This document shows, piece by piece, positions 37,689-44,132 of a stretch of 64,000 bases of DNA. Under the pieces are notes generated by a model. The model was not told where the DNA came from and searched no databases. It saw only the letters and a program-made list of their open reading frames with translations. The translations under genes were made by a program, and so were the position numbers. The stretch is from Loigolactobacillus bifermentans DSM 20003 (lineage in GTDB: Bacteria; Bacillota; Bacilli; Lactobacillales; Lactobacillaceae). The stretch spans positions 30,217 through 94,216 of the forward strand of contig NZ_AZDA01000001.1 of NCBI RefSeq assembly GCF_001434575.1, read 5' to 3'. Position 1 is the first letter of the stretch. Every line of letters starts with the position of its first letter.

Positions 37689-37770
37689 GAAAGTTCGTTT
37701 GATCAAAGGAACTTTCGATTTAAAGGAATGCTACTTTTTCGTTAAATAAACATTAGCGCAATGAGGAGGC
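37689..37770 (+). promoter_or_regulatory. diverged module 0 of the repeated RNA element
   Basis: An eight-pair hairpin (GAAAGTTC / GAACTTTC) is followed, after an unrelated linker, by AACATTAGCGCAATGAGGAGGC. That end matches the 3' half of the complete modules, including the GGAGG. The linker strand that would pair with GGAGG and the GNRA hairpin are not recognisable, so this copy is incomplete or altered. Confidence 0.5.
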
Positions 37771-37776
37771 CATATG

Positions 37777-37867
37777 TCTTGCGGTGTGAACTGACGCCAC
37801 AAGACTGGACAACCAGCGAAAATGAGACCTTTGCGGTAGCAAAGATACATTAACGTTTTTAGCTGGT
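37777..37867 (+). promoter_or_regulatory. repeated RNA module 1
   Basis: Stem 1 joins TCTTG to CAAGA with an inner GGTG/CGCC pairing. The linker CTGGACA follows, then ACCAGC (37812-37817). Stem 2 is CTTTGC-GGTA-GCAAAG (37829-37844). Then comes ATACATTAACG and GCTGGT (37862-37867), which is exactly complementary to ACCAGC. In the other copies the same positions read TCCTCC/GGAGGA or ACCTCC/GGAGGT, so both strands have changed together. Here the 3' strand is not a ribosome binding site, so the stem matters in its own right. Confidence 0.75.
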
Positions 37868-37874
37868 GCCATAT

Positions 37875-37966
37875 TTCCATCGTGGCGAGGTTCGCCCGAG
37901 GGAATGGACATCCTCCGGAAATAGGATTTTGCGGAAGCAAAATAGACATTAGAGCAATTAGGAGGG
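37875..37966 (+). promoter_or_regulatory. repeated RNA module 2
   Basis: It starts exactly 98 bases after module 1. Stem 1 is TTCC...GGAA with inner GGCG/CGCC. The linker TGGACA leads to TCCTCC (37911-37916). Stem 2 is ATTTTGC-GGAA-GCAAAAT (37926-37943), a seven-pair stem with a GNRA tetraloop. GGAGGG (37961-37966) pairs with TCCTCC with one T-G pair. The GGAGGG is followed by an ATG that opens a 17-codon frame in module 3. Confidence 0.78.
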
Positions 37967-37968
37967 CC

Positions 37969-38022
37969 ATGTTTCCATCGTGGCGGGATTTGTCCGAGGG
38001 AATGGACATCCTCCGGAAATAG
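37969..38022 (+). CDS. possible leader peptide in module 3
   Basis: ATG follows AGGAGGGCC and encodes MFPSWRDLSEGMDILRK, then TAG. The last codons (ATC CTC CGG AAA) lie on the anti-Shine-Dalgarno strand of module 3, so a ribosome finishing this peptide would open the stem and free the permease ribosome binding site. A similar peptide, MLPSRCTSPEGMDNLRK..., is encoded in module 4. Module 2 has the same frame but ATA in place of ATG. Whether it is translated is not known. Confidence 0.35.
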   Translation: MFPSWRDLSEGMDILRK

Positions 38023-38064
38023 GATTTTGCGGAAGCAAAATAGACATTAGAGCAATTAGGAGGA
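37973..38064 (+). promoter_or_regulatory. repeated RNA module 3, sequesters the permease RBS
   Basis: It starts 98 bases after module 2 and is nearly identical from the linker on. TCCTCC (38009-38014) is perfectly complementary to GGAGGA (38059-38064), which is the ribosome binding site of the permease ten bases before its ATG. Stem 2 is ATTTTGC-GGAA-GCAAAAT. With the stem formed, the permease should not be translated. Confidence 0.8.
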
Positions 38065-38073
38065 AAATATTCG

Positions 38074-39456
38074 ATGAAGCAAGAACAAACCGGCGACACA
38101 CAGCAATTAGCACGTAATTTGAAGAACCGGCACGTCCAATTAATTGCAATTGGCGGTACGATTGGGACTGGGCTCTTTTTAGGGGCTGGGAAATCGATTC
38201 ATTTTGCAGGGCCATCAATCGTGATTGCTTACTTACTAGCAGGCCTGATGTGTTTTTTCTTAATGCGGGCCTTAGGTGAATTATTACTATCAGATTTGCA
38301 TCTCAATTCATTTGTTGATTTTATTAAGCGTTATTTAGGCGAAGATATCGGCTTTGTGGCCGGTTGGACCTACTGGATCTGTTGGATCACCATTGCCATG
38401 GCGGATGTAACGGCGGTGGGGCTGTACCTGAAATTTTGGTTCCCGTGGATGCCACAGTGGGTGCCTGGATTGGTGATCTTAGTGGTTTTACTAGGGGTTA
38501 ACTTGATTACAGTTGGGGCCTTTGGTGAAGTAGAGTTTTGGTTTGCGTTGATTAAAATTGTCGCAATTATTGCCCTGATCATTGCAGGAATTTTCATGTT
38601 GATTGTTGGGTTTAAAACACCAATTGGTCACGCCAGCGTTACGAATTTAGTGAAGTTTGGCGGTATTTTTCCAACAGGTGCCAAAGGCTTTTTCCTATCA
38701 TTTCAAATGGTGATCTTTGGATTTGCCGGCGTTGAAATGGTGGGGATGACCGCATCGGAAACACAGGATCCAGATAAAGTGATTCCAAAGGCCATTAATG
38801 AATTGCCATTACGGATTATTTTATTCTATGTTGGGGCGTTACTGGTGATTATGTGTATCTACCCGTGGAACGCCTTGTCAGCTTCACAAAGCCCATTTGT
38901 GCAGGTCTTCAATAATGTGGGAATCACATTTGCGGCCGGGATTATTAATTTCGTTGTGATCACTGCGGCTGCCTCTGCTTGTAATAGTTCTTTATTTAGT
39001 ACAGGTCGGATGTTATTTTCCTTAACGTACGGCAGTAAAAATCGCTTTTTAAAGCATTTTGGTCATTTATCTAAAAGCCAAGTACCTAGCCCAGCGCTTT
39101 ATTTCTCTGCAGCAATTATTGCGTTAGCCGTTTTACTGAATATGTTCATTCCAGACGCTGTTTTCACGTTAGTATCTAGTGTGGCAACGACCTGTTTCTT
39201 ATTTATCTGGGGCGCCATCATTGTGGCCCATTTAAAGTATCGTCGCACTGAACAGGCTAAAGAAAGCAAATTCAAATCGCCATTTTTCCCATATGGAGAT
39301 TACTATGTGTTAGCTTTTCTAGCCTTTATCGCCGTTATTTTATGCTTGGCTGAAGATACTTTAGTTGCATTAATTTTTGCTGTTTTGTGGATGGCTGTTT
39401 TGTACGGTGGACGCCTGTTACGGCGGCGTCATCGTCAGGCTCAGCAGGAAAACTAA
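38074..39456 (+). CDS. amino-acid permease, CycA-like
   Basis: A 12-helix transporter of the APC superfamily, AAT group. The N-terminal motif QLIAIGGTIGTGLFLGAGKSI is the substrate loop. The segments MRALGELLLSDLHLNSFVDF and GWTYWICWITIAMADVTAV closely resemble E. coli CycA (D-serine/D-alanine/glycine). The true substrate is uncertain; the RNA modules it shares with the polyamine operon hint at an amine or related amino acid. 460 residues is normal. Confidence 0.88.
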   Translation: MKQEQTGDTQQLARNLKNRHVQLIAIGGTIGTGLFLGAGKSIHFAGPSIVIAYLLAGLMCFFLMRALGELLLSDLHLNSFVDFIKRYLGEDIGFVAGWTYWICWITIAMADVTAVGLYLKFWFPWMPQWVPGLVILVVLLGVNLITVGAFGEVEFWFALIKIVAIIALIIAGIFMLIVGFKTPIGHASVTNLVKFGGIFPTGAKGFFLSFQMVIFGFAGVEMVGMTASETQDPDKVIPKAINELPLRIILFYVGALLVIMCIYPWNALSASQSPFVQVFNNVGITFAAGIINFVVITAAASACNSSLFSTGRMLFSLTYGSKNRFLKHFGHLSKSQVPSPALYFSAAIIALAVLLNMFIPDAVFTLVSSVATTCFLFIWGAIIVAHLKYRRTEQAKESKFKSPFFPYGDYYVLAFLAFIAVILCLAEDTLVALIFAVLWMAVLYGGRLLRRRHRQAQQEN

Positions 39457-39460
39457 TTCT

Positions 39461-39489
39461 TTGGTAAATTTCAAACAATATGCTATACT
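39461..39489 (+). promoter_or_regulatory. ssrA promoter
   Basis: TTGGTA and an extended -10 (TGCTATACT) are 17 bases apart, and the -10 ends 16 bases before the mature 5' end. Confidence 0.75.
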
Positions 39490-39505
39490 GGATATTGTTT
39501 CGAAT

Positions 39506-39869
39506 GGGGGCGTTCTGGATTCGACAGGTGTGGTTCGAGCTAGAATTGCGTTTCGTGGGTGACGGCCACGTTAAAACGTCACAGTTAAAATATAACTGCA
39601 AAAAATAACAACTCTTACGCTTTAGCTGCCTAAACAGTAGCTGCGTAGATCCGCCTGACATCGCCCATGTGTGAGATACGGGTCCTAAATTAGTGGGATA
39701 CGCGTTGGTTTTCCACCTGCAAATTAACGAAGAGATCATCAGGTTAGTCTACTAGCGGTTGCCCGGTTATTCGGCGTTGCTAATAGGCGAATTTTAAATA
39801 GGATAACTATGAGCGTAGATATTCTAGTGGCGATATGCTTGGACGCGGGTTCGATCCCCGCCGCCTCCA
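39506..39869 (+). ncRNA. ssrA: tmRNA
   Basis: The ends form the tRNA-like part: GGGGGCG pairs with CGCCTCC, and the T arm reads GGGTTCGATCCCC. The tag frame resumes at GCA and encodes AKNNNSYALAA, then TAA. It rescues ribosomes from non-stop mRNA and marks the product for proteolysis, working with SmpB (9,296). The CCA end is not encoded. It splits the permease from the rest of the amine island. Confidence 0.96.
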
Positions 39870-39912
39870 TAATAGGTTTAACTGATGGCTCTTCATCAAA
39901 TAGAGTTGATAA

Positions 39913-40155
39913 TTAATTTTGAAAGCATCTAGATTTTAATCGGTCTAGGTGCTTTTTCTGTATCAAGCTATTCGTAACGAGTCGTTTTGGTTGTCCACAA
40001 TTAAGACAGTGAGGTGGCCGATAGGAAAGTAGTCCATTATAAATCAGGTAAACTTGGCCTTTGATCGTTTTAAAAGTACAATCCTCCGTAAAAGTAATAT
40101 TTGGGTCTTTTATTCCCAGGGCAAATCGAATAGACTTATCAGTAAGGGGCATCAT
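39913..40155 (-). pseudogene. truncated ISL3 transposase (N-terminus)
   Basis: It encodes about 80 residues, beginning MMPLTDKSIRFALGIKDPNI and containing YRPPHCLNCGQ, half of the N-terminal zinc ribbon of ISL3 transposases. The reading frame then runs through the terminator hairpin of ssrA and stops. The helix-turn-helix and DDE domains are missing. Confidence 0.75.
39922..39957 (+). terminator. probable ssrA terminator
   Basis: AAAGCATCTAGA pairs with TCTAGGTGCTTT around a ten-base loop, followed by TTTTT. It lies 53 bases past ssrA, inside the IS relic. Confidence 0.65.
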
Positions 40156-40298
40156 TACATTCCTTTCTTAGCTTACGTGGTGGTTGGCGGAAACAGAGTA
40201 ATGGTGCCCTGTTTGTGTGCCATAAAACAATGGTATAGAAAAAAGAGTTAATAGACAAATCATCTATCAACTCTAAAAATTGTAGCGCTACAATAACT

Positions 40299-40335
40299 AG
40301 GCCGCTTCAACTTGACTCAAGCTGAAGTGGCCTTT
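40299..40335. terminator. hairpin after the LuxR-type gene
   Basis: GGCCGCTTCA and TGAAGTGGCC pair around a 13-base loop. The T run is weak on both strands. A 16-base palindrome, ATTGTAGCGCTACAAT (40280-40295), lies beside it. Confidence 0.5.
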
Positions 40336-40336
40336 A

Positions 40337-41089
40337 CTAATTTTCAATCATGGTAAACAGCTGAATACGACTATTAATTTGCAGCTTACGGTAAATATTA
40401 AGAATGTGTTTTTTTAATGTGTTATTGGTGATATAGAGTTGTTCACAAATCGTGGCGTTGTCTAAACCAGCCAAAAGTTTTTGAAGAATCAATTGTTGCC
40501 GGTTGGTAAGTTGAAATTTTTGTGTTGCCGCGGTCACGGTGAGTTTATCAGTTGCTTGTACTTGTTTCTGGCGGTCTTGGGTCAAGCGTGCTTCGAGATG
40601 GTTGGTCAGCAGTCCCAACGTTTCTAGATCACGTTGAGTAAAGTCCGGTCGTCCAGATTGACGGAAGAGTGAAAGAATCCCTAAAAAATGGTTTTCATAG
40701 GTGATACTTAAATGCAGCGAATAATGTAAGTGGTAAGCCCGATAGAATATTTGATAGTAGGGGGTGGCTTGCCGATCCTGATCGGACATAATATCGCTTT
40801 CTCGGTAAGTCATGCTGCGTCCGGTAAACATCAGGCCTTCAGAGTAGTCCAGTTCGTCGTAAACACTTAAGTATTTTTCGCCAAAGGCCGGGTCAAGGTG
40901 ATAAAGAATCGGAGCGCTGAGTTTTTGATTGCCAGAGCCTGCTAGGTAAAACGAGGCGCTGTCGAAATCAATCAAATAGGTCAATGACTGCATCAAGGTG
41001 GTACGCATAGTTTGATTGTCAGGACAACAATAGATTTGGTAGACCACATTATTGAAAACGTATAAATTGTTTGCGGAAAACTCAAGCAC
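40337..41089 (-). CDS. LuxR-family transcriptional regulator
   Basis: A 250-residue regulator. The C-terminal 60 residues form a LuxR/GerE helix-turn-helix (LTNRQQLILQKLLAGLDNATICEQLYITNNTLKKHI, split here at its natural turns). The N-terminal 180 residues resemble a GAF-like sensor domain. No membrane helices are seen. It is divergent from the polyamine operon, and two 19-base palindromes lie in the shared region, so it probably controls both itself and that operon. The ligand is unknown; a polyamine or agmatine is an obvious guess. Confidence 0.82.
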   Translation of the reverse strand: MLEFSANNLYVFNNVVYQIYCCPDNQTMRTTLMQSLTYLIDFDSASFYLAGSGNQKLSAPILYHLDPAFGEKYLSVYDELDYSEGLMFTGRSMTYRESDIMSDQDRQATPYYQIFYRAYHLHYSLHLSITYENHFLGILSLFRQSGRPDFTQRDLETLGLLTNHLEARLTQDRQKQVQATDKLTVTAATQKFQLTNRQQLILQKLLAGLDNATICEQLYITNNTLKKHILNIYRKLQINSRIQLFTMIEN

Positions 41090-41116
41090 GAGGGCATCAC
41101 CAAGTTTCTTATTGAT

Positions 41117-41135
41117 ATGTAATATTATATAACAT
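41117..41135. promoter_or_regulatory. candidate operator 1 of the LuxR-type regulator
   Basis: ATGTAATATTATATAACAT, a 19-base imperfect palindrome, lies 28 bases upstream of the regulator's start codon. It differs from the site at 41298 at only a few central or left-arm positions. Confidence 0.5.
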
Positions 41136-41275
41136 AAAAATCGATTGTGAAATGCTTGTTCTGGAAAACAATCATGTTTTTAGGCCCCTAAAGGTACCCG
41201 AAAGGCGTACGACATGGCCCAATCGAAGTAGCAAGTTGGCCTTTTAAGACAATTTAGTTTTATGAGTCAGGCTTA

Positions 41276-41281
41276 TATAAT
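41276..41281 (+). promoter_or_regulatory. -10 of the polyamine operon
   Basis: TATAAT lies 65 bases before potD. The matching -35 (TTTAGT, 17 bases upstream) is poor, as expected for an activated promoter. Confidence 0.45.
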
Positions 41282-41297
41282 GAATTCAAGTTAATAA

Positions 41298-41316
41298 ATG
41301 TTATTAAATATAACAT
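41298..41316. promoter_or_regulatory. candidate operator 2 of the LuxR-type regulator
   Basis: ATGTTATTAAATATAACAT has perfect seven-base arms (ATGTTAT/ATAACAT). It lies between the -10 and the ribosome binding site of the polyamine operon, a position suited to repression. Confidence 0.55.
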
Positions 41317-41345
41317 GAAAATCTCTTTTACCAGGAGGTGGGGCA

Positions 41346-42407
41346 ATGCACCGGTTAAAAAAGCTAGTCAAGTTATTACTGGTTATTGGTTTGATTTTTA
41401 GTTTAAACAGTTGCGGGCGGGCAACAACAAAAAAACAGACGAAAGTCTTAAACGTAATTGGTTGGAGTGAGTATGTGCCGCAAAGCGTACTGAATCAGTT
41501 TACTAAAGAAACGGGAATTCGCGTGAATTACACCTCGTATTCCGATCCAAATCAGATGTTGTCCAAGGTCATGTCATCGGCGAATGGGACTTACGATATG
41601 GTACTAGCCCCAGGGATGTATGTGCAAACACTACGTAAATTAGGTAAGCTAGCGCCTTTGAATAAAAGCGACCTGCCGAATTACAGCAACTTAAGTTCAG
41701 CGGCATTAAGCAAACCGTATGATGTGCATAACCGCTACTCAGTCCCTTATCTAGGCACCGTTATGGGAATCGCGTATAACGTGAAAAAAGTCAAACAGGT
41801 GCCAACCAGTTACCAAGACCTCTTAAAGCCAGAATTTAAAGATAACTTGGTAACAGTTGAAGATTCACGAGCAGTAGTTGGCAGTGCGCTGATGGCAACG
41901 GGACATAAAATCAATGACACTAGTCAACAAGCATTAAGCGACGCCAGCCAGTATCTGACGAAGTTAAAAAAGAACGTTCAAGTCATTGATGGGGATAGCC
42001 CCAAAACTTCTTTGATCAACGGGCAAGTTTCAGCTGGCCTAATCTACGGTGGTGAAATTGCCTTAGCAATGGAAAATGATTCTGATATTAAAGTTGTTTT
42101 TCCTAAGCAAAGTACTTATTTCTGTTACGACGTGTTTATGAAGCTTAAAAAAGCACCTAACAGTGCTAATGTCGAAAAATTTATGAATTTCATTTTGCGA
42201 CCAAAAGTCAGTGTTAAAGTTTCAAAAGCCTTTCCTTATTGCAATCCCAACCGCAAGGCACAGGCTTTATTACCAAAGCAGTTAAAAGATAATCCGGCAG
42301 TTTCTGTCCCAACTAGCGTTATCAAACGCTCACAAACAGTTGTGGATCTAGGCAAACGCACAACTAAGATCGACGCGGTCTGGAATAAGTTTAAAAATAG
42401 CAATTAG
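41346..42407 (+). CDS. potD: polyamine ABC transporter substrate-binding lipoprotein
   Basis: The extracytoplasmic binding protein of the second polyamine-type importer. A signal peptide ends in the lipobox LNSC, so it is a lipoprotein (cysteine at about residue 23). The mature part has the PotD pattern: LNVIGWSEYVPQSVLNQFTKE, DMVLAPGMYVQTL, and VEDSRAVVGSALMA. 353 residues. It opens the operon, unlike the first system where potD is last. The sequence is clearly different from the first PotD, so the substrate may differ. Confidence 0.92.
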   Translation: MHRLKKLVKLLLVIGLIFSLNSCGRATTKKQTKVLNVIGWSEYVPQSVLNQFTKETGIRVNYTSYSDPNQMLSKVMSSANGTYDMVLAPGMYVQTLRKLGKLAPLNKSDLPNYSNLSSAALSKPYDVHNRYSVPYLGTVMGIAYNVKKVKQVPTSYQDLLKPEFKDNLVTVEDSRAVVGSALMATGHKINDTSQQALSDASQYLTKLKKNVQVIDGDSPKTSLINGQVSAGLIYGGEIALAMENDSDIKVVFPKQSTYFCYDVFMKLKKAPNSANVEKFMNFILRPKVSVKVSKAFPYCNPNRKAQALLPKQLKDNPAVSVPTSVIKRSQTVVDLGKRTTKIDAVWNKFKNSN

Positions 42408-42428
42408 GACAAGAATGGAGTGTTAACC

Positions 42429-42773
42429 ATGAAAAAACTTGAAATTATTATTCGACCAGAAAACTTAGAAACCCTAAAACAGATCCTATCGGCCCACGGT
42501 GTATCAGGCATGACGCTTTTATCAGCCATGGGTGCAGGTAATCAACACGGAGAGAAGGATGTAACTCAGCTACAAGGTGGCAACTTCCATATTAATCTAT
42601 TGCCGAAGATCTACATTATTACTTACGTCAAAGATATCTCCATTAACGATCTGCTAGTTGACATTCACGAAAGCCTAACGACAGGTGATGTTGGGGATGG
42701 TAAAGTCGTGGTCAGCGCACTGGAAGATGCCATGCGGATTCGCACCGGCGAACGTGGTGAAAAGGCATTGTAA
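42429..42773 (+). CDS. P-II family signalling protein
   Basis: A 114-residue protein with the P-II fold. It has the N-terminal strand KKLEIIIRPENLETLKQIL, a T-loop region (about 37-55) without the uridylylated tyrosine, and the C-terminal nucleotide-binding signature TGDVGDGKVVVSALEDAMRIRTGERGEKAL in two pieces. P-II proteins bind ATP/ADP and often gate a transporter; here it sits between potD and potA, so regulation of this transporter is likely. The ATG at 42429 follows GGAGTG. No glnA or amtB is nearby. Confidence 0.85.
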   Translation: MKKLEIIIRPENLETLKQILSAHGVSGMTLLSAMGAGNQHGEKDVTQLQGGNFHINLLPKIYIITYVKDISINDLLVDIHESLTTGDVGDGKVVVSALEDAMRIRTGERGEKAL

Positions 42774-42784
42774 TACGATTAAGC

Positions 42785-42823
42785 CTTTGCGAAAGCAAAG
42801 ATACACTAAAGCATTTAGGAGGT
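42785..42823 (+). promoter_or_regulatory. partial RNA module 5 before potA
   Basis: CTTTGC-GAAA-GCAAAG (a GNRA hairpin), then ATACACTAAAGCATTTA and GGAGGT, the ribosome binding site of potA. This is the 3' half of the repeated module. No ACCTCC strand or first hairpin is present upstream, where the P-II gene ends. Confidence 0.65.
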
Positions 42824-42831
42824 CCGCATCT

Positions 42832-43956
42832 ATGGAAGAAATGATTCAGTTAACGGCACTTAAGAAAAGCTTTGGCGACGTATCAATTATTCATGATCTG
42901 AATATGACGGTTCATGCAGGCGAATTTTTAACACTATTGGGGCCTTCTGGTTGTGGTAAAACAACGACTTTAAGGATGATTGCCGGTTTTGACGCGCCGA
43001 CTTCTGGTGATATTTATCTTGCAGGTGCGTCTGTGAAAGACCTGCCACCTAATAAACGGAAAATCAACACGGTTTTCCAAAATTATGCACTGTTTCCCAA
43101 TATGACGGTTGCGCAAAACGTTGGTTTTGGTTTAAAAATGGCTAAAGTTGCAGTCGATCAACGTGAAGAGCGGGTCACCGGTGCCTTAGACTTGGTACAA
43201 CTAACGGGTTATGAAAATCGTAAACTGGACCAGTTGTCTGGTGGACAAAAACAACGGGTAGCAATTGCTCGAGCTTTAGTCAATCATCCCAAAGTACTGC
43301 TACTTGATGAGCCACTGTCAGCATTAGACCTTAAATTACGTAAGCAAATGCAATACGAACTTAAACGTTTGCAACGTAAGTCCGGAATCACTTTTGTTTA
43401 CGTTACCCACGATCAGGAGGAGGCGCTGATGATGAGTGACCGGATTGCTGTCATGAATAAAGGTCATTTGGAGCAGATTGATGATCCGAAGACATTGTAT
43501 GAGCACCCTAAGTCAAGTTTTGTGGCAACCTTCATTGGCGAATCCAATGTATTTGACGGCAGAGTGACGCGGCCGAATGCACCTGAAGGGCAGGTAACTG
43601 TTGAAACAGGCGTACTTTCAATCACACCAGATAAAACATTACGACAAGATCAAATCGTCAACGTGGTGATTCGTCCTGAAAAGGTTAAAGTCTCATTGAC
43701 GCCACAGCCAGGTTTTCATATCACGGCTCGAATCTCTGAATATTATTACGCTGGCAACGTTAATAAAGCCGTGCTGATATTACCAAATGGTGGCGAATTG
43801 AAAATGAGTAGCACTGCCCAAGCTAGTTTGCCGCCATTAGGGAGCCAAGCCTTTGTTTACTGGGATTTAGCGGATGCCATCGTAATCAAAAGTCCGGCCG
43901 ATAAAATTTACAACGTGGTGGCGCAACCTGATTTCTCTAGCGTGAACCAGAAGTGA
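42832..43956 (+). CDS. potA: polyamine ABC transporter ATP-binding protein
   Basis: The ATPase of the second importer. Walker A is GPSGCGKTT, the signature LSGGQKQR, Walker [12 protein letters not shown], and the switch VTHDQEEA. The C-terminal 120 residues form a TOBE-type domain. 374 residues. The ribosome binding site is the 3' strand of partial module 5. Confidence 0.94.
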   Translation: MEEMIQLTALKKSFGDVSIIHDLNMTVHAGEFLTLLGPSGCGKTTTLRMIAGFDAPTSGDIYLAGASVKDLPPNKRKINTVFQNYALFPNMTVAQNVGFGLKMAKVAVDQREERVTGALDLVQLTGYENRKLDQLSGGQKQRVAIARALVNHPKVLLLDEPLSALDLKLRKQMQYELKRLQRKSGITFVYVTHDQEEALMMSDRIAVMNKGHLEQIDDPKTLYEHPKSSFVATFIGESNVFDGRVTRPNAPEGQVTVETGVLSITPDKTLRQDQIVNVVIRPEKVKVSLTPQPGFHITARISEYYYAGNVNKAVLILPNGGELKMSSTAQASLPPLGSQAFVYWDLADAIVIKSPADKIYNVVAQPDFSSVNQK

Positions 43957-43983
43957 TTGGTTTGCTGAACTAGCAACGAAATT

Positions 43984-44026
43984 AGAGCTTGTGCAAGCAA
44001 AATAGATATTAGAGCATTTAGGAGGA
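43984..44026 (+). promoter_or_regulatory. partial RNA module 6
   Basis: TTGT-GCAA-GCAA keeps the stem-2 hairpin with a GNRA loop by a T-G pair, then AGATATTAGAGCATTTA and GGAGGA follow. A short hairpin (TTGCT/AGCAA) lies upstream, but no CCTCC linker strand. Its GGAGGA serves an ATG that opens a 21-codon frame through module 4. Confidence 0.6.
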
Positions 44027-44029
44027 GCG

Positions 44030-44095
44030 ATGCTTCCTTCAAGGTGTACTTCGCCCGAAGGAATGGACAACCTCCGGAAATCAGAGCTTGCGTAA
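44030..44095 (+). CDS. possible leader peptide in module 4
   Basis: ATG, four bases after AGGAGG, encodes MLPSRCTSPEGMDNLRKSELA and stops. It shares the pattern M-x-P-S...EGMD-x-LRK with the frame in module 3. Several differences are synonymous (CCA/CCT, TCG/TCA, GAG/GAA). The codons AAC CTC CGG cover the anti-Shine-Dalgarno strand. Confidence 0.35.
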   Translation: MLPSRCTSPEGMDNLRKSELA

Positions 44096-44125
44096 GCAAG
44101 GTAATCATTAAGGAATTTAGGAGGT
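44034..44125 (+). promoter_or_regulatory. complete RNA module 4, sequesters the potB RBS
   Basis: Stem 1 is TTCCTTC...GAAGGAA with inner GGTG/CGCC. The linker TGGACA leads to ACCTCC (44070-44075). Stem 2 is CTTGC-GTAA-GCAAG (44087-44100). GGAGGT (44120-44125) is exactly complementary to ACCTCC and is the ribosome binding site of potB, eight bases before its ATG. Relative to module 2, stem 1 has gained a T-A pair by a double change. Confidence 0.8.
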
Positions 44126-44132
44126 GTGAGCC

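Larger units (their letters stand above)
39886..40279 (-). mobile_element. ISL3-family relic
   Basis: A deleted insertion sequence. The end next to ssrA starts near GGCTCTTCATCAAATAGAGTTG, typical of ISL3-type ends. The shared segment TAGAGTTGATA recurs inverted near 40264-40276. Between them lies only the start of a transposase gene. It sits 17 bases from the 3' end of ssrA. Confidence 0.7.

Noticed and set aside
37777..38064. CRISPR array or simple tandem repeat
   Set aside because: The copies have no spacer-repeat alternation, there are no cas genes, and differences between copies preserve RNA pairing.
37650..38073. T-box leader for the permease
   Set aside because: There is no AGGGTGGNACCGCG antiterminator motif and no specifier loop; control seems to be at the ribosome binding site.
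37731..38218. Minus-strand open frames across the tandem modules (about 122 and 86 codons)
   Set aside because: They arise because the 98-base repeat lacks stops in one frame. They have no ribosome binding sites and no protein-like conservation.
41160..41255. GGCC/GGCC hairpin followed by TTTT upstream of the amine operon
   Set aside because: It lies upstream of the predicted -10, so it is probably not in the leader; support is too weak for an attenuator.
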